NCBI GenBank assembly: GCA_905214195.1
Contig: CAJMLH010000015.1
Span: 1 to 42,051, forward strand
DNA length: 42,051 nt
From: an uncultured bacterium
Lineage (GTDB): Bacteria; Bacillota; Clostridia; Peptostreptococcales; Anaerovoracaceae
Direction: 5' to 3'
Of this stretch, positions 30,141 through 39,113 are shown piece after piece. Position 1 is the stretch's first letter. Each line of letters opens with the position of its first letter. The notes below the pieces were generated by a model, which did not search any database, had not been told where the DNA came from, and saw only the letters and a program-made list of their open reading frames with translations. The translations under genes were made by a program, and so were the position numbers.

Positions 30141-30208
30141 TCAAGTCACCCCTTTTAAAATACTATCACCACATTATACATCAATATCAAATTCTTTTCA
30201 AAAGCAAA

Positions 30209-30238
30209 AAGACCCCTTTAAATCTAAAGTGGATCTTC
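30209..30238 (-). terminator. Terminator after the ABC transporter genes
   Basis: On the minus strand AAGATCCACTTTA and TAAAGGGGTCTT form an imperfect stem with a 4-nt loop, followed by TTTTGCTTTT. Confidence 0.75.
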
Positions 30239-30338
30239 TTGCATGTGTGATTGATGTATTAAAACTAATTGTTCCATATGCGTTTTCATATTTCTTCGTT
30301 GTCGGTGTATAATAGTATATATGGCAACGCCTATGAAA

Positions 30339-31055
30339 TCAGAGGACTTTCTTAAGAAAACTTTTAGTTCTCTCATGGACAGGGTTTTCAAAAATTTGCT
30401 CAGCACTTCCGCTTTCCACTATCTCACCATCCGCCATAAAGATTATATCGTCTGCAACTTCTTTTGCAAAGCCCATTTCATGAGTTACTATTAACATAGT
30501 CATACCCTCTTCGGCTAATTTCTTCATTACATCAAGAACTTCTCCGACCATCTCAGGATCAAGTGCAGATGTTGGTTCATCAAAGAGAATTATTTCAGGA
30601 TCCATCGCCAAAGCTCTTGCTATAGCAACTCTCTGCTTTTGTCCACCCGAAAGATTTCTTGGATAGGCTGATGCCTTTTCTTCAAGACCTACAAGTCTAA
30701 GGAGTTCTTTGGCTTTTTTCTCCGCCTCTGCTTTATCCATTCCCTTAACATGAACAGGGGCTACCGTTATATTATCAAGAACGCTCAAATGGCTGAATAA
30801 ATTAAAATTCTGAAAAACCATAGCCATTTTAGTTCTCATCTGCTGCAAATTCTCATCATTAACAGAAACTCCGTCAATTTCAATTGTCCCTTTGTCAGGA
30901 GTCTCAAGCATATTGAGGCATCTGAGCATTGTACTTTTGCCCGAACCGGAGGGTCCTATAATACACAAAACTTCTCCATCGTTTACAGTTATATCTACGC
31001 CTTTCACAGCATGAAAATCGCCAAAACTTTTATGTATACCTGTAGCTTTTATCAT
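30339..31055 (-). CDS. Polar amino-acid ABC transporter ATP-binding protein
   Basis: The 238-aa GlnQ/ArtM-type ATPase has Walker A GPSGSGKST, Q-loop MVFQNFNLFSHLSVLDNITV, signature LSGGQKQRVAIARA, Walker B IILFDEPTSALDPE and switch His in TMLIVTHEMGF. It would energise uptake of a polar amino acid at the membrane. It starts 2 nt after the permease stop. No substrate-binding protein gene is adjacent. Confidence 0.93.
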   Translation of the reverse strand: MIKATGIHKSFGDFHAVKGVDITVNDGEVLCIIGPSGSGKSTMLRCLNMLETPDKGTIEIDGVSVNDENLQQMRTKMAMVFQNFNLFSHLSVLDNITVAPVHVKGMDKAEAEKKAKELLRLVGLEEKASAYPRNLSGGQKQRVAIARALAMDPEIILFDEPTSALDPEMVGEVLDVMKKLAEEGMTMLIVTHEMGFAKEVADDIIFMADGEIVESGSAEQIFENPVHERTKSFLKKVL

Positions 31056-31057
31056 AT

Positions 31058-31726
31058 CTATTCGCCCTCCTTGTTCAAATGCTTTTCAAGTGCCGACACA
31101 CCCTTTGAAAGAGGGAATGTCAATGCGAGGTAAACAACTGCCGCTCCTATGTATGCCGGGAAAGTAGCCAGTGTTGCTGAGTTCCAAAGCTGTGCGCTTC
31201 TAAGAATTTCTACTATTCCTACAAAAGATAAAACTGCTGTTTCCTTTATGAGGGTCACGAATTCATTTCCAAAAGAAGGAATGACAATCCTGAAAGCCTG
31301 AGGAAGCACAATCAGTCTGTTTATCTGTCCTTTACTCATACCCAGTGAATTAGCCGCTTCTACTTGGCCGGGATCTACGGCCTGAATTCCGCCTCTGATT
31401 ACTTCTGCCATATATGCAGCACTGTTAAGACCGCATACCAGCATTGAGGGGATTAACAAATCGGGCCATTTAAACATTACCCCGTGCTGCTGAAGCAAAT
31501 ATGGTATTCCAAATGCCATAATCAGAGCCTGTACTATCATAGGTGTGCCTCTGACTACTTCTATATACACTTTTGATATTATTCTTATTATCTTATTTTC
31601 CGACTGTTTCATCAGTGCAAATACCAAGCCGACTACAGCCCCTACTATTACTGCAAACAGACTTACTCCTATAGTTTTAGGCGCTCCTTTGAGCGCAATC
31701 AATATTCCTTGTAAATACAATTCCAT
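31058..31726 (-). CDS. Polar amino-acid ABC transporter permease
   Basis: The 222-aa HisM/GlnP-type permease opens LYLQGILIALKGAPKTIGVS and has VVRGTPMIVQALIMAFGIPY, GLNSAAYMAEVIRGGIQAVD, the EAA loop EAANSLGMSKGQINRLIVLP and QAFRIVIPSFGNEFVTLIKE. About five membrane helices are predicted. With the ATPase it forms a two-gene operon; the binding protein must be encoded elsewhere, or the window lacks it. Confidence 0.92.
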   Translation of the reverse strand: MELYLQGILIALKGAPKTIGVSLFAVIVGAVVGLVFALMKQSENKIIRIISKVYIEVVRGTPMIVQALIMAFGIPYLLQQHGVMFKWPDLLIPSMLVCGLNSAAYMAEVIRGGIQAVDPGQVEAANSLGMSKGQINRLIVLPQAFRIVIPSFGNEFVTLIKETAVLSFVGIVEILRSAQLWNSATLATFPAYIGAAVVYLALTFPLSKGVSALEKHLNKEGE

Positions 31727-31825
31727 CGCTTTTATTCCTTTAAACTTTACTTTTTATGACAACAACATAATTATACATAATTTTGTATAAAAACGCAACC
31801 CCTTTATAAAAATTTTCAAAAAATA

Positions 31826-31857
31826 AATACAGAGTCTTTTCGACTCCGTATTTTTTA
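31826..31857. terminator. Terminator between pdaA and the ABC permease
   Basis: AATACAGAGTC / GACTCCGTATT with a 5-nt loop and one mismatch; A and T runs on both sides make it usable in both directions. The rest of 31727..31986 shows no gene. Confidence 0.8.
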
Positions 31858-31986
31858 TAAATAATCACACACCGTACTCTCAAACGCTATATAAGACAAA
31901 TAAAAATAATTCCGGTATAAAAATAATGTCTGAAATCGTCCTTCGCATTTAGTACACTAATACTATATCACACTATTTTATATTTA

Positions 31987-32844
31987 TCAAGTTAAGAGTT
32001 TATCAATCTCACAAAAATTATACCCCTCTTTTTTCCAGCACTGTATAAGTTCTTTTAGTATTTTGCAATTTGTCTTTGAAGTGCTGTGTAAAAGAACTAC
32101 TGCTCCGGGATGAATTCTTTCATTAAGCTTATTCAATGCTTCCTCTCTTGTGGGCTGCTTGTCTTCATACCAGTCTACATATGCAAGACTCCAAAACAAT
32201 GTTTTATATCCCATCTCATGGGCTTGCTTAAGATTTTCTTCACTGTATTTTCCCTGCGGCGGTCTGTAAAGTTTCTTCATTTCACGGCCTGTGGTATTTG
32301 CATAAATTTCTTCCAGCTCTTTAAGTTCTTTCTCAAATGCTCCTTTTTCTGCAATAGCCGCCATATCAGGATGATGCATTGTGTGATTACCCACAGTGTG
32401 TCCCTCGTCTGCCATTCGTTTAACTAACTCAGGATTTTCTTCTATATAGTTTCCTACAAGAAAAAATGTTGCAGGTACTTTTTCTTCTTTCAGTACATTC
32501 AAGATTTCTTCCGTATATCCGTTTTCATATCCTGCATCAAAGGTTAAATATATATTCTTGTCCTCAGCGCCTTTCTCATCAATATAATATGCCTCGTACT
32601 CTTTCAGATAATCCGCCGAAGCATTGCCTGTCGGCGCTTCTCCCTCTTGTTGAAAGGACAATCCCCAATTACATTCCTGAAAACTTTCTGCTGCCACCTG
32701 TGACGCACTTTTGTCATCTGATGTCGAATCACTGTTTGATGACATCGGTTTTCCACTGCCTCCGATTACTCCGAAAATAAATGCCCACATGCTCATCCCT
32801 GCAAAAGCTGCTGCCGCAAAGCCGAAAATTGTTTTCTTGTTCAT
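31987..32844 (-). CDS. pdaA: Polysaccharide deacetylase, PdaA type
   Basis: The 285-aa protein has an N-terminal membrane anchor/signal (residues 6-28). A NWGLSFQQEGEAPTG segment characteristic of PdaA follows, then the NodB domain: IYLTFDAGYENGYT (catalytic Asp), VPATFFLVGNYIEENPELVK, GHTVGNHTMHHPDM (zinc His), KKLYRPPQGKYSEENL, GYKTLFWSLAYVDW and GAVVLLHSTSKTN. In Bacillus PdaA makes muramic-delta-lactam in spore cortex, which germination enzymes need. Its ribosome site lies inside the terminator stem of the upstream gene. Confidence 0.88.
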   Translation of the reverse strand: MNKKTIFGFAAAAFAGMSMWAFIFGVIGGSGKPMSSNSDSTSDDKSASQVAAESFQECNWGLSFQQEGEAPTGNASADYLKEYEAYYIDEKGAEDKNIYLTFDAGYENGYTEEILNVLKEEKVPATFFLVGNYIEENPELVKRMADEGHTVGNHTMHHPDMAAIAEKGAFEKELKELEEIYANTTGREMKKLYRPPQGKYSEENLKQAHEMGYKTLFWSLAYVDWYEDKQPTREEALNKLNERIHPGAVVLLHSTSKTNCKILKELIQCWKKEGYNFCEIDKLLT

Positions 32845-32850
32845 ATAAAA

Positions 32851-32878
32851 ATCACCTCATAGTATTTTATGAGGTGAT
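32851..32878 (-). terminator. MFS-gene terminator whose 3' arm holds the pdaA ribosome site
   Basis: A perfect 11-bp stem (ATCACCTCATA / TATGAGGTGAT) with a 6-nt loop, followed on the minus strand by TTTTT. The GAGGTGA in the 3' arm is the pdaA Shine-Dalgarno sequence, 7 nt from its ATG. Read-through transcripts would therefore have it masked. Confidence 0.85.
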
Positions 32879-32889
32879 GTAAGACTTTA

Positions 32890-34143
32890 TTATATTTTCT
32901 TGTTTTTTACTCTGCCTACTACACAAATTATCATAACCGCTCCAACCCCTGTTATAACAGATGATATCAAAAGAAGCTGAGTTGCACCGCTGATATCAAG
33001 AATTTTGCCTCCAAGAAGTGTTGCGAATATAGTACCTACTGTGGTCATAATTGTATAAAGAGATTGCCCCTTGACGGCTTCACCTTTATCCATTATCTCA
33101 TCTATAAAGCACACCATGGCAGGCAGGAATATTCCAAATGCCGTCGGCTGGAACAACTGAGCAACATAAAGCATAGTAACACTATCGGCTATGTATGCGC
33201 AAAAAATCTTAAGAGTAAAACTTATAGCTCCAACTTTAAGCAGTGTTTTACACGAAATTTTGCTGTGTATTGCATCAAACAGAAACATAGCCGGTATCTC
33301 AAGCATTGCCATTATAGACAATATCAGCCCCATGTCTCCGCTGTCTCCTCCGACATTTTCAACCATTTGAAGCATAAAATTGTTAAATACCGCATTACTG
33401 AAAAACAGTCCCGCAACGCCTATACTGACTACTACAAACAGCTTATTCCGCTTTATGAATCTGCCGAAATTTATGTCTTGTGTGTCTGCATCTGCAACAT
33501 CCTCAATCCGGTCGGTCTTTTCTTTTTCATCATTATCATAAAATGATTTTGCTGCATTTTCTGCATCTCTTACAGCACATGCCTTTTTAAAATGCCTGCT
33601 TACAAATATCAAAGTAACAAGCAGCATGAGCAGCACTATTTCTCCCGTAATCGGCAATATCTGCGTTCCTGCTTTTGCAGTCAGAGTTCCAAGGAACGAG
33701 CACAAAACAGAATAGAATAACGAACCCATCGCCCTGTTTATTCCGAATTTAATTTTATGACCGCTCTCCTCTAACTTAAATGCCAACGAGTTAAAAAGCG
33801 GTTGAAGTGCAGTATCCCATGCTACCAACATAACAAACACGACCGACAAAGCAATATTTGCTTTATGCATTATGAAGCTAAGTAAAGTAAGCACCATAAG
33901 CACTACTGTTATAATCTGAGTAAGACTTATCAGCGAAATTTTCTTTGACCTGTCTGCAATATCTGCCAATATCGGCTGCAAAAATACTGCGACTACGCTT
34001 CCTGCCGCCAGTATTACGCCTATATCCGAATTACTGTACCCTCTGTCCAGCATAAATGCAGAGGCAAAACTCGAAATTATGGCATATGTCATCCAATAAG
34101 CAGCATGTATACTGCCATATTCTATATTCAATATTCTTTTCAT
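32890..34143 (-). CDS. MFS transporter
   Basis: The 417-aa protein has 12 predicted membrane segments in two halves joined by a charged loop (about residues 190-230, NDEKEKTDRIEDVADADTQD). The first-half motif VFLQPILADIADRSKKISLI matches the MFS loop 2-3 signature. LacY/nucleoside-symporter-like (MFS_1-like) spacing is seen, but the substrate cannot be told. It ends 12 nt from a terminator stem. Confidence 0.85.
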   Translation of the reverse strand: MKRILNIEYGSIHAAYWMTYAIISSFASAFMLDRGYSNSDIGVILAAGSVVAVFLQPILADIADRSKKISLISLTQIITVVLMVLTLLSFIMHKANIALSVVFVMLVAWDTALQPLFNSLAFKLEESGHKIKFGINRAMGSLFYSVLCSFLGTLTAKAGTQILPITGEIVLLMLLVTLIFVSRHFKKACAVRDAENAAKSFYDNDEKEKTDRIEDVADADTQDINFGRFIKRNKLFVVVSIGVAGLFFSNAVFNNFMLQMVENVGGDSGDMGLILSIMAMLEIPAMFLFDAIHSKISCKTLLKVGAISFTLKIFCAYIADSVTMLYVAQLFQPTAFGIFLPAMVCFIDEIMDKGEAVKGQSLYTIMTTVGTIFATLLGGKILDISGATQLLLISSVITGVGAVMIICVVGRVKNKKI

Positions 34144-34167
34144 TTAATTTTGACTGTCCTTCCGTAC

Positions 34168-35184
34168 TTACAGAAATTTTCTCAGGTATTTTAAGGTTCT
34201 AACCATCTGGGATACATAACTGTTTTCGTTATCATACCATGCCACTACCCTTACTTCATATATCTTAGTTCCGCATCTTTGAGCCAAAGTCTGAGTAGCG
34301 TCGAAAAGCGAGCCGTATTCCATGCCGATTATATCCCCTGAAACCAGTTCTTCCTCTGTATATCCGAAAGATTCATTTGCAGCTGCTCTCATTGCTGCGT
34401 TGATACCCTCAACACTTACACTTTCTGTTTCATCTTTAAGCGTTGCATCGAGAATTGTAATTGAGCCTGAAGGTACGGGAACTCTCTGTGCAGAGCCTAT
34501 AAGTTTGCCGTCAAGTTCAGGAATTACAAGGCCTATCGCTTTAGCCGCACCTGTACTGTTTGGAACTATATTTATTGCTCCTGCTCTTGCTCTTCTCAAA
34601 TCTCCCTTTCTGTGAGGTCCGTCCAAGAGCATCTGGTCGCCTGTATATGCATGAATTGTAGTCATAAATCCCGTGCGGATTTCTCTGTACTCGTTCAATG
34701 CTTTAGCCATAGGTGCAAGACAGTTTGTTGTACATGATGCTGCCGATATAACATCATCATCAGCCGTAAGAGTTTCATGATTTGTACCATAGACTATCGT
34801 AGGCAAGTCATTTCCTGCCGGAGCAGAAATCAAAACTTTTTTTGCACCGGCCTTGATGTGGGCAGAAGCTTTTTCTTTTGAAGCGAAAAAGCCCGTACAC
34901 TCAAGAACGATATCGATATTCATATCTTTCCACGGAAGCTTCTCAGGATCTTTTTCTGAAAGTATCTTGATTTCTTTTCCGTCAACAATGATGGAGTTAT
35001 CGCTGTTTTCAACAGTGTGTCCCTTGTATCCTCCCTGAACGCTGTCATACTTAAGCAGGTGAGCAAGCATCTTAGGTTCTGTCAAATCGTTGATAGCTAC
35101 TATTTCCATTGTATCATCTGCAAATATCTGTCTAAATGCCAGTCGTCCTATTCTTCCAAATCCATTTATTGCAATTTTAGTCAT
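34168..35184 (-). CDS. gap: Glyceraldehyde-3-phosphate dehydrogenase, type I
   Basis: The 338-aa protein has NAD-binding INGFGRIGRLAFRQI, active-site SAASCTTNCLAPMAKAL (nucleophilic Cys), HAYTGDQMLLDGPHRKGDLR, RARAGAINIVPNSTGAAKAI and AWYDNENSYVSQM. It carries out the NAD-dependent glycolytic oxidation of glyceraldehyde 3-phosphate in the cytoplasm. It has its own promoter and AAAGGAGGG ribosome site; no other glycolytic genes are adjacent. Confidence 0.97.
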   Translation of the reverse strand: MTKIAINGFGRIGRLAFRQIFADDTMEIVAINDLTEPKMLAHLLKYDSVQGGYKGHTVENSDNSIIVDGKEIKILSEKDPEKLPWKDMNIDIVLECTGFFASKEKASAHIKAGAKKVLISAPAGNDLPTIVYGTNHETLTADDDVISAASCTTNCLAPMAKALNEYREIRTGFMTTIHAYTGDQMLLDGPHRKGDLRRARAGAINIVPNSTGAAKAIGLVIPELDGKLIGSAQRVPVPSGSITILDATLKDETESVSVEGINAAMRAAANESFGYTEEELVSGDIIGMEYGSLFDATQTLAQRCGTKIYEVRVVAWYDNENSYVSQMVRTLKYLRKFL

Positions 35185-35208
35185 AATAACCCTCCTTTAT
35201 ATAAATAC

Positions 35209-35237
35209 ATTATACCCATTAAATTCAGTTTTACAAA
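35209..35237 (-). promoter_or_regulatory. gap promoter
   Basis: Minus-strand TATAAT (35209..35214) with TTTGTA 17 nt upstream (35232..35237). The -10 box is 25 nt from the ATG, with a strong ribosome site between. Confidence 0.65.
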
Positions 35238-35297
35238 TCAAGATTTTATTGTTACACATAAATCCGCCATCATAAACTCATATAAATGTAAACTTAT

Positions 35298-36764
35298 TTA
35301 TCTTTTAAGAAGCGCTGCCACTTCTATTGCTCCCGTCCATGGAAACATATCTACAGGCGTTGCCTCGCAAAAACCGTATCCCTTTTCTGAAAGGCGTTTT
35401 ATATCCCTTGATAATGTTGCAGGATCACATGATATATATATTATCTTTTCAGGAGAAAGCTCAGCTACAGCATCAAGCAATCTCTCATCACAACCTGCTC
35501 TCGGCGGATCCAAAATAACTACATCAGCTTTATCTACACCAATGCCCTTATCATCATAATTGCCTTTCATAAGCTTAGGCAGCTCCTCTTCTGCCTTGCC
35601 GCAAATATACCTTGCATTGACAATTCCGTTTATAACCGCATTCCTGTTGGCATCTATAACAGCCTCTTTCACCGATTCTATTCCTATGACACGGCCTTTT
35701 CCGCCTTGTTTTCTCATATAATCTGCAAAAAACAGCCCTATGGTTCCCACTCCGCAATACAAATCAAGCACCGTTTCTTCCCCTGTCAGAGCTGCATATT
35801 CTATGGCTTTTCCATACAACATCTCCATCTGCACCGGATTTACTTGGTAAAAAGATTTAGGAGAAATTTCAAATTCAAGTCCTCCGACGAATTCAGTAAT
35901 AACAGGTCTTCCTGCCAAAGTAATCCACTCGCCGCCTGCCGGTCCGCCTTTCTTTTGAATATTCAAAATCACGCTTTCAAGATTAAAGCCGTATGTTTCA
36001 CTGCTGCCATTCTCATCCGAACCGATTTCATATATTGCCTCATCCAGCATCCTTACAAGCTTTTCTGCATTGGGAATCCCTTTTCCGTTAATAGCAAATA
36101 TAACCATAACCTGTCCGCTTCCGAAAGCTGTACGAACAGTCATGCTCTTCATAAGCCCCTTATCCCAGCGCTCATCATATGAAGTTATATTGTCCTCTTC
36201 CATGAATCGTCTTACAGCTTCCGCCGCCGCCATAGCCGGTTCAGACTGTAAAAGACAATCTCCGCAATCAATTACTTCATGGCTCTTGGCTCTGTAAAAG
36301 CCCACCCTTGGCTCATGAACAGGATTTACAATTCCGCCTTTTTTTGTAATAAGACCTCCTGTGCTTATCGGCATAACAGCCTTATTTCTGTAATAGAAAG
36401 GAGATTCCATTCCTATCGTATCCTTTATATCAGGATACTTGATACCGCCGAGGCGTATAATCTTGTCAGTAACCTGCTTTTTCTTAAGCATAAGTTGTGA
36501 TTCGTAATTCAATTCCTGATAAATACACCCACCGCACCTTTCATTATACGGACACAAAACTTCTATCCTGTCATTTGATTTTTTTATATATTCCTTTACT
36601 TGTCCAAAGGCATAATTTTTCTTTACTTTGGTTATTTCCGCTTCAACCACATCACCTACCACGGTATCTTTTACAAATACCGCCATTCCGTCAGCTCTTC
36701 CTATTCCACGACCCTCGGTCGAAATATCCTCTATTGTAAGCCTAACTACATCATTTCTGTTCAT
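35298..36764 (-). CDS. rlmCD: 23S rRNA (uracil-5-)-methyltransferase, RumA/RlmCD type
   Basis: The 488-aa protein has an N-terminal TRAM RNA-binding domain (residues 1-60), an iron-sulfur site CPYNERCGGCIYQ, a catalytic core with VLDLYCGVGTIGLFFADYM (SAM binding) and VILDPPRAGCDERLLD, and the catalytic Cys in ISCDPATLSRD. It makes 5-methyluridine in 23S rRNA; whether C, D or both positions are modified cannot be told. Its start overlaps the end of mobA by 14 nt. Confidence 0.92.
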   Translation of the reverse strand: MNRNDVVRLTIEDISTEGRGIGRADGMAVFVKDTVVGDVVEAEITKVKKNYAFGQVKEYIKKSNDRIEVLCPYNERCGGCIYQELNYESQLMLKKKQVTDKIIRLGGIKYPDIKDTIGMESPFYYRNKAVMPISTGGLITKKGGIVNPVHEPRVGFYRAKSHEVIDCGDCLLQSEPAMAAAEAVRRFMEEDNITSYDERWDKGLMKSMTVRTAFGSGQVMVIFAINGKGIPNAEKLVRMLDEAIYEIGSDENGSSETYGFNLESVILNIQKKGGPAGGEWITLAGRPVITEFVGGLEFEISPKSFYQVNPVQMEMLYGKAIEYAALTGEETVLDLYCGVGTIGLFFADYMRKQGGKGRVIGIESVKEAVIDANRNAVINGIVNARYICGKAEEELPKLMKGNYDDKGIGVDKADVVILDPPRAGCDERLLDAVAELSPEKIIYISCDPATLSRDIKRLSEKGYGFCEATPVDMFPWTGAIEVAALLKR

Positions 36765-37341
36765 ATCTTTTATAATCCTCCGGAGTATTTATATTTATAA
36801 GTTTTTCATCCGGTACAAAAACTGTTTTGCACCCGGTTTTCTTAAGTATATCTTTCATCTTATATATTCCGTCTTCAAGAGCTTTTCTCACAATCGGCCC
36901 GGCACACTTGGGATATATACCTATAAGCGGTTCTATACCTCTTGTGCTTTCTGCCACAACAGGTCTCATCATCCCTTGCGGCATATCGCAATATGCTTCA
37001 ATCAGCTTTTCAGCTACAGAAAAATCTGCAAACGGTGCATCACACGGCACAACCATAAGCCCCTTACTTCTGCAAAATGAAAGTGCCGTAGCTATACCTG
37101 CCGCCGGTCCTTTCCCTGCCACGGAATCTTCATCCGGCAATACCCTCACCCCGGCAATTTCCACTTTAATCGGCGCCGACAAAATACGCTCATCATAATC
37201 GCCCATATTTTTCAAAAGCCTTGAAATAAAGGTTTCTTCTCCCATTTTAAGTGTTCCTTTGTCAATACCCATCCTTTGAGACTTTCCGCCGGCCAGAATC
37301 AGCAATCCTATGGAATTTTTGCAAAAAATATCTTTCTTCAT
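36751..37341 (-). CDS. mobA: Molybdenum cofactor guanylyltransferase MobA-like
   Basis: The 196-aa protein has nucleotide-binding LILAGGKSQRMGIDKGTLKM, GPAAGIATALSFCRSKG and a VVPCDAPFAD segment with the metal-binding Asp. MobA adds GMP to molybdopterin, giving the bis-MGD cofactor of DMSO-reductase-family enzymes. Such an enzyme is encoded divergently next door, which supports this assignment over other nucleotidyltransferases. Confidence 0.88.
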   Translation of the reverse strand: MKKDIFCKNSIGLLILAGGKSQRMGIDKGTLKMGEETFISRLLKNMGDYDERILSAPIKVEIAGVRVLPDEDSVAGKGPAAGIATALSFCRSKGLMVVPCDAPFADFSVAEKLIEAYCDMPQGMMRPVVAESTRGIEPLIGIYPKCAGPIVRKALEDGIYKMKDILKKTGCKTVFVPDEKLININTPEDYKRYEQK

Positions 37342-37402
37342 AAATACTTTTTATCCATTTTGTTATATAATCACAGTGTAACAGATTTCAGAGGTGACTA
37401 CA
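37342..37402. promoter_or_regulatory. Divergent promoter region mobA / dms-like operon
   Basis: The 61-bp gap carries a plus-strand TATAAT (in TTATATAATCAC) with a poor -35. A loose TGTTA-N13-TAACA dyad overlaps it; the spacing does not match Rex or FNR/CRP sites, so no regulator is assigned. GAGGTG before 37403 is the ribosome site. Confidence 0.4.
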
Positions 37403-37918
37403 ATGCAGAAATTAGGTTTTTACTATAATATGAATACCTGCGTAGCATGCGGAGCATGTCAGGTAGCATGTAAAGATGCTCACAATTTAAGAGCAGGCGA
37501 ATTTTTCCGAAGAGTAACAGTTCTCCCTCAAGGGCCTTTTTCGGGAAGCTGCAATCATTGCGAAGATGCATCCTGTATTAAAGTATGCCCTACAGGTGCA
37601 ATGTACAAAGATGATGACGGCACAACTCAGCATGACGACGGCAAATGTATAGGATGCGGAGCATGTATGTGGAACTGCCCTTACGGTGCAATATCTTTCA
37701 GCAAATCAAAAGGTGTTACTCAAAAATGCAATACATGCAAAGAGCGGCGCAGTCTTGGTCTTGAACCGGCCTGTGTCACAGCATGCCCGACCCTTAGCAT
37801 AGAGTTCGGGCCTATTGATGAGCCTATGGCAGATTTATCTTTTCTGCCTGATCCAAACAAAACCAAACCCTGTCTTTGTATAAATCCATCGTTTAAAGAG
37901 GTGAAATGCCATGAATAA
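37403..37918 (+). CDS. Four-[4Fe-4S] ferredoxin subunit, DmsB-like
   Basis: The 171-aa protein has four cysteine clusters: CVACGACQVACKDAH, CNHCEDASCIKVCPTGAM, CIGCGACMWNCPYGA, then CNTC ... CVTACPT, the pattern of DmsB/NrfC electron-transfer subunits. It would carry electrons to the molybdopterin subunit. The start is set at the ATG after GAGGTG; a GTG three codons upstream overlaps that site. No membrane anchor gene follows; instead a flavoprotein overlaps its end by 8 nt. Confidence 0.92.
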   Translation: MQKLGFYYNMNTCVACGACQVACKDAHNLRAGEFFRRVTVLPQGPFSGSCNHCEDASCIKVCPTGAMYKDDDGTTQHDDGKCIGCGACMWNCPYGAISFSKSKGVTQKCNTCKERRSLGLEPACVTACPTLSIEFGPIDEPMADLSFLPDPNKTKPCLCINPSFKEVKCHE

Positions 37919-39110
37919 CAAATATGTGATAATCGGCTCCGGCATTGCCGGCCTCTCTGCTGCAAAGGCTATTCGTGAAGCCGATGGGACTGCTGTTATA
38001 GACATATTTACAGCAGAAAACAATCTGCCATATTCACGACCTATGCTTACTAAATCTCCTTTTATGAATTTTGATCCGGCAAATTGGACAATTTACACAA
38101 ATTCTTGGTTTGAAAGCAATAATATATCATTTCATCCCGCAACCCGTATAGTTGGTGCAGACATCAACAAAAAGACAGTATTTTGCGACTCCAATGCGTA
38201 TCCTTACGATAAACTCATCGTCGCATGCGGCGCAGAAAGCTTTGTTCCTCCCATTCCGGGAGCGCAGTCTGAGGGAGTATTTACAATAAGGCGCAGTGAG
38301 GACATCTTTCGTATAAAAAAAGCCTGCAAAGATTCTAAAAGCGCTGTAGTCATAGGGGGAGGCGTCATAGGTCTGGAGGCGGCATCAGAGCTGTCTCGAT
38401 ACGGTCAAAAGGTGACTGTCCTTGAATCCATGCCTTACCTTATGACAAAACAGATAGATGAAGAGATTTCGGATATTATATGCCGAACTCTTTCTGACAT
38501 AGATATACATACAGGAGTCAAAATATCTTCCATAGAAAAATCCAATGATTGCAATTCCGGCCTCAGAGTCAATCTTGCCGATGGCCGCAGTTTTTCATGC
38601 GATTTAATTATAATGGCATGCGGTGTAAGGGCCGCAACCTCTGCCTTGCCTGACTCTCTCAGAATCACAGGAGCCGTCGATATAGATGAATATTGCAGAA
38701 CATCAGACGAAAATATCTATGCGGCAGGAGATTGCACCCGTTTAAACGGTATGAACTACGCACTATGGTCATGCGCCATGGCTCAAGGCAGAACGGCCGG
38801 TCTTAATGCAGCTGCTGATTTATGCAAAACACAGCGAATTCCAATACCGAAAGTCGATACCTCTCTAATTATCAACACCCCTAACCTAAGTTTGTTTGCC
38901 TTGGGCGACATGGGAAAAAATCCCGAAAAATCCTACGAAATAAAAAGATTCTCTTCGGATGAAACCGACAACCGATTCTTTATCAACCCTGTCACAGGCA
39001 AACATTTTGAAAAACTGTATTTTTCAAAAGGAAAACTTGTAGGTGCCGCTATAGTAGGTAATTTATCCAACATGCAAAAGTTTAAAGAAATAATTCTAAA
39101 CGAGGGATAA
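37911..39110 (+). CDS. FAD-dependent NAD(P)H oxidoreductase
   Basis: The 399-aa protein has FAD-binding VIIGSGIAGLSAAKAIREAD, an NLPYSRPMLTK motif like NirB/rubredoxin-reductase flavoproteins, NAD-binding AVVIGGGVIGLEAASELSRY and IYAAGDCTRL for FAD. The C-terminal domain may mediate partner binding. Encoded between the ferredoxin and catalytic subunits, it probably passes electrons from NAD(P)H to DmsB-like clusters. That assignment is inferred from gene order. Confidence 0.88.
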   Translation: MNNKYVIIGSGIAGLSAAKAIREADGTAVIDIFTAENNLPYSRPMLTKSPFMNFDPANWTIYTNSWFESNNISFHPATRIVGADINKKTVFCDSNAYPYDKLIVACGAESFVPPIPGAQSEGVFTIRRSEDIFRIKKACKDSKSAVVIGGGVIGLEAASELSRYGQKVTVLESMPYLMTKQIDEEISDIICRTLSDIDIHTGVKISSIEKSNDCNSGLRVNLADGRSFSCDLIIMACGVRAATSALPDSLRITGAVDIDEYCRTSDENIYAAGDCTRLNGMNYALWSCAMAQGRTAGLNAAADLCKTQRIPIPKVDTSLIINTPNLSLFALGDMGKNPEKSYEIKRFSSDETDNRFFINPVTGKHFEKLYFSKGKLVGAAIVGNLSNMQKFKEIILNEG

Positions 39111-39113
39111 AAA

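Noticed and set aside
37342..37402. Rex or FNR/CRP site upstream of the dms-like operon
   Set aside because: The dyad spacing (13 nt between TGTTA and TAACA) does not fit any of these consensus sites.
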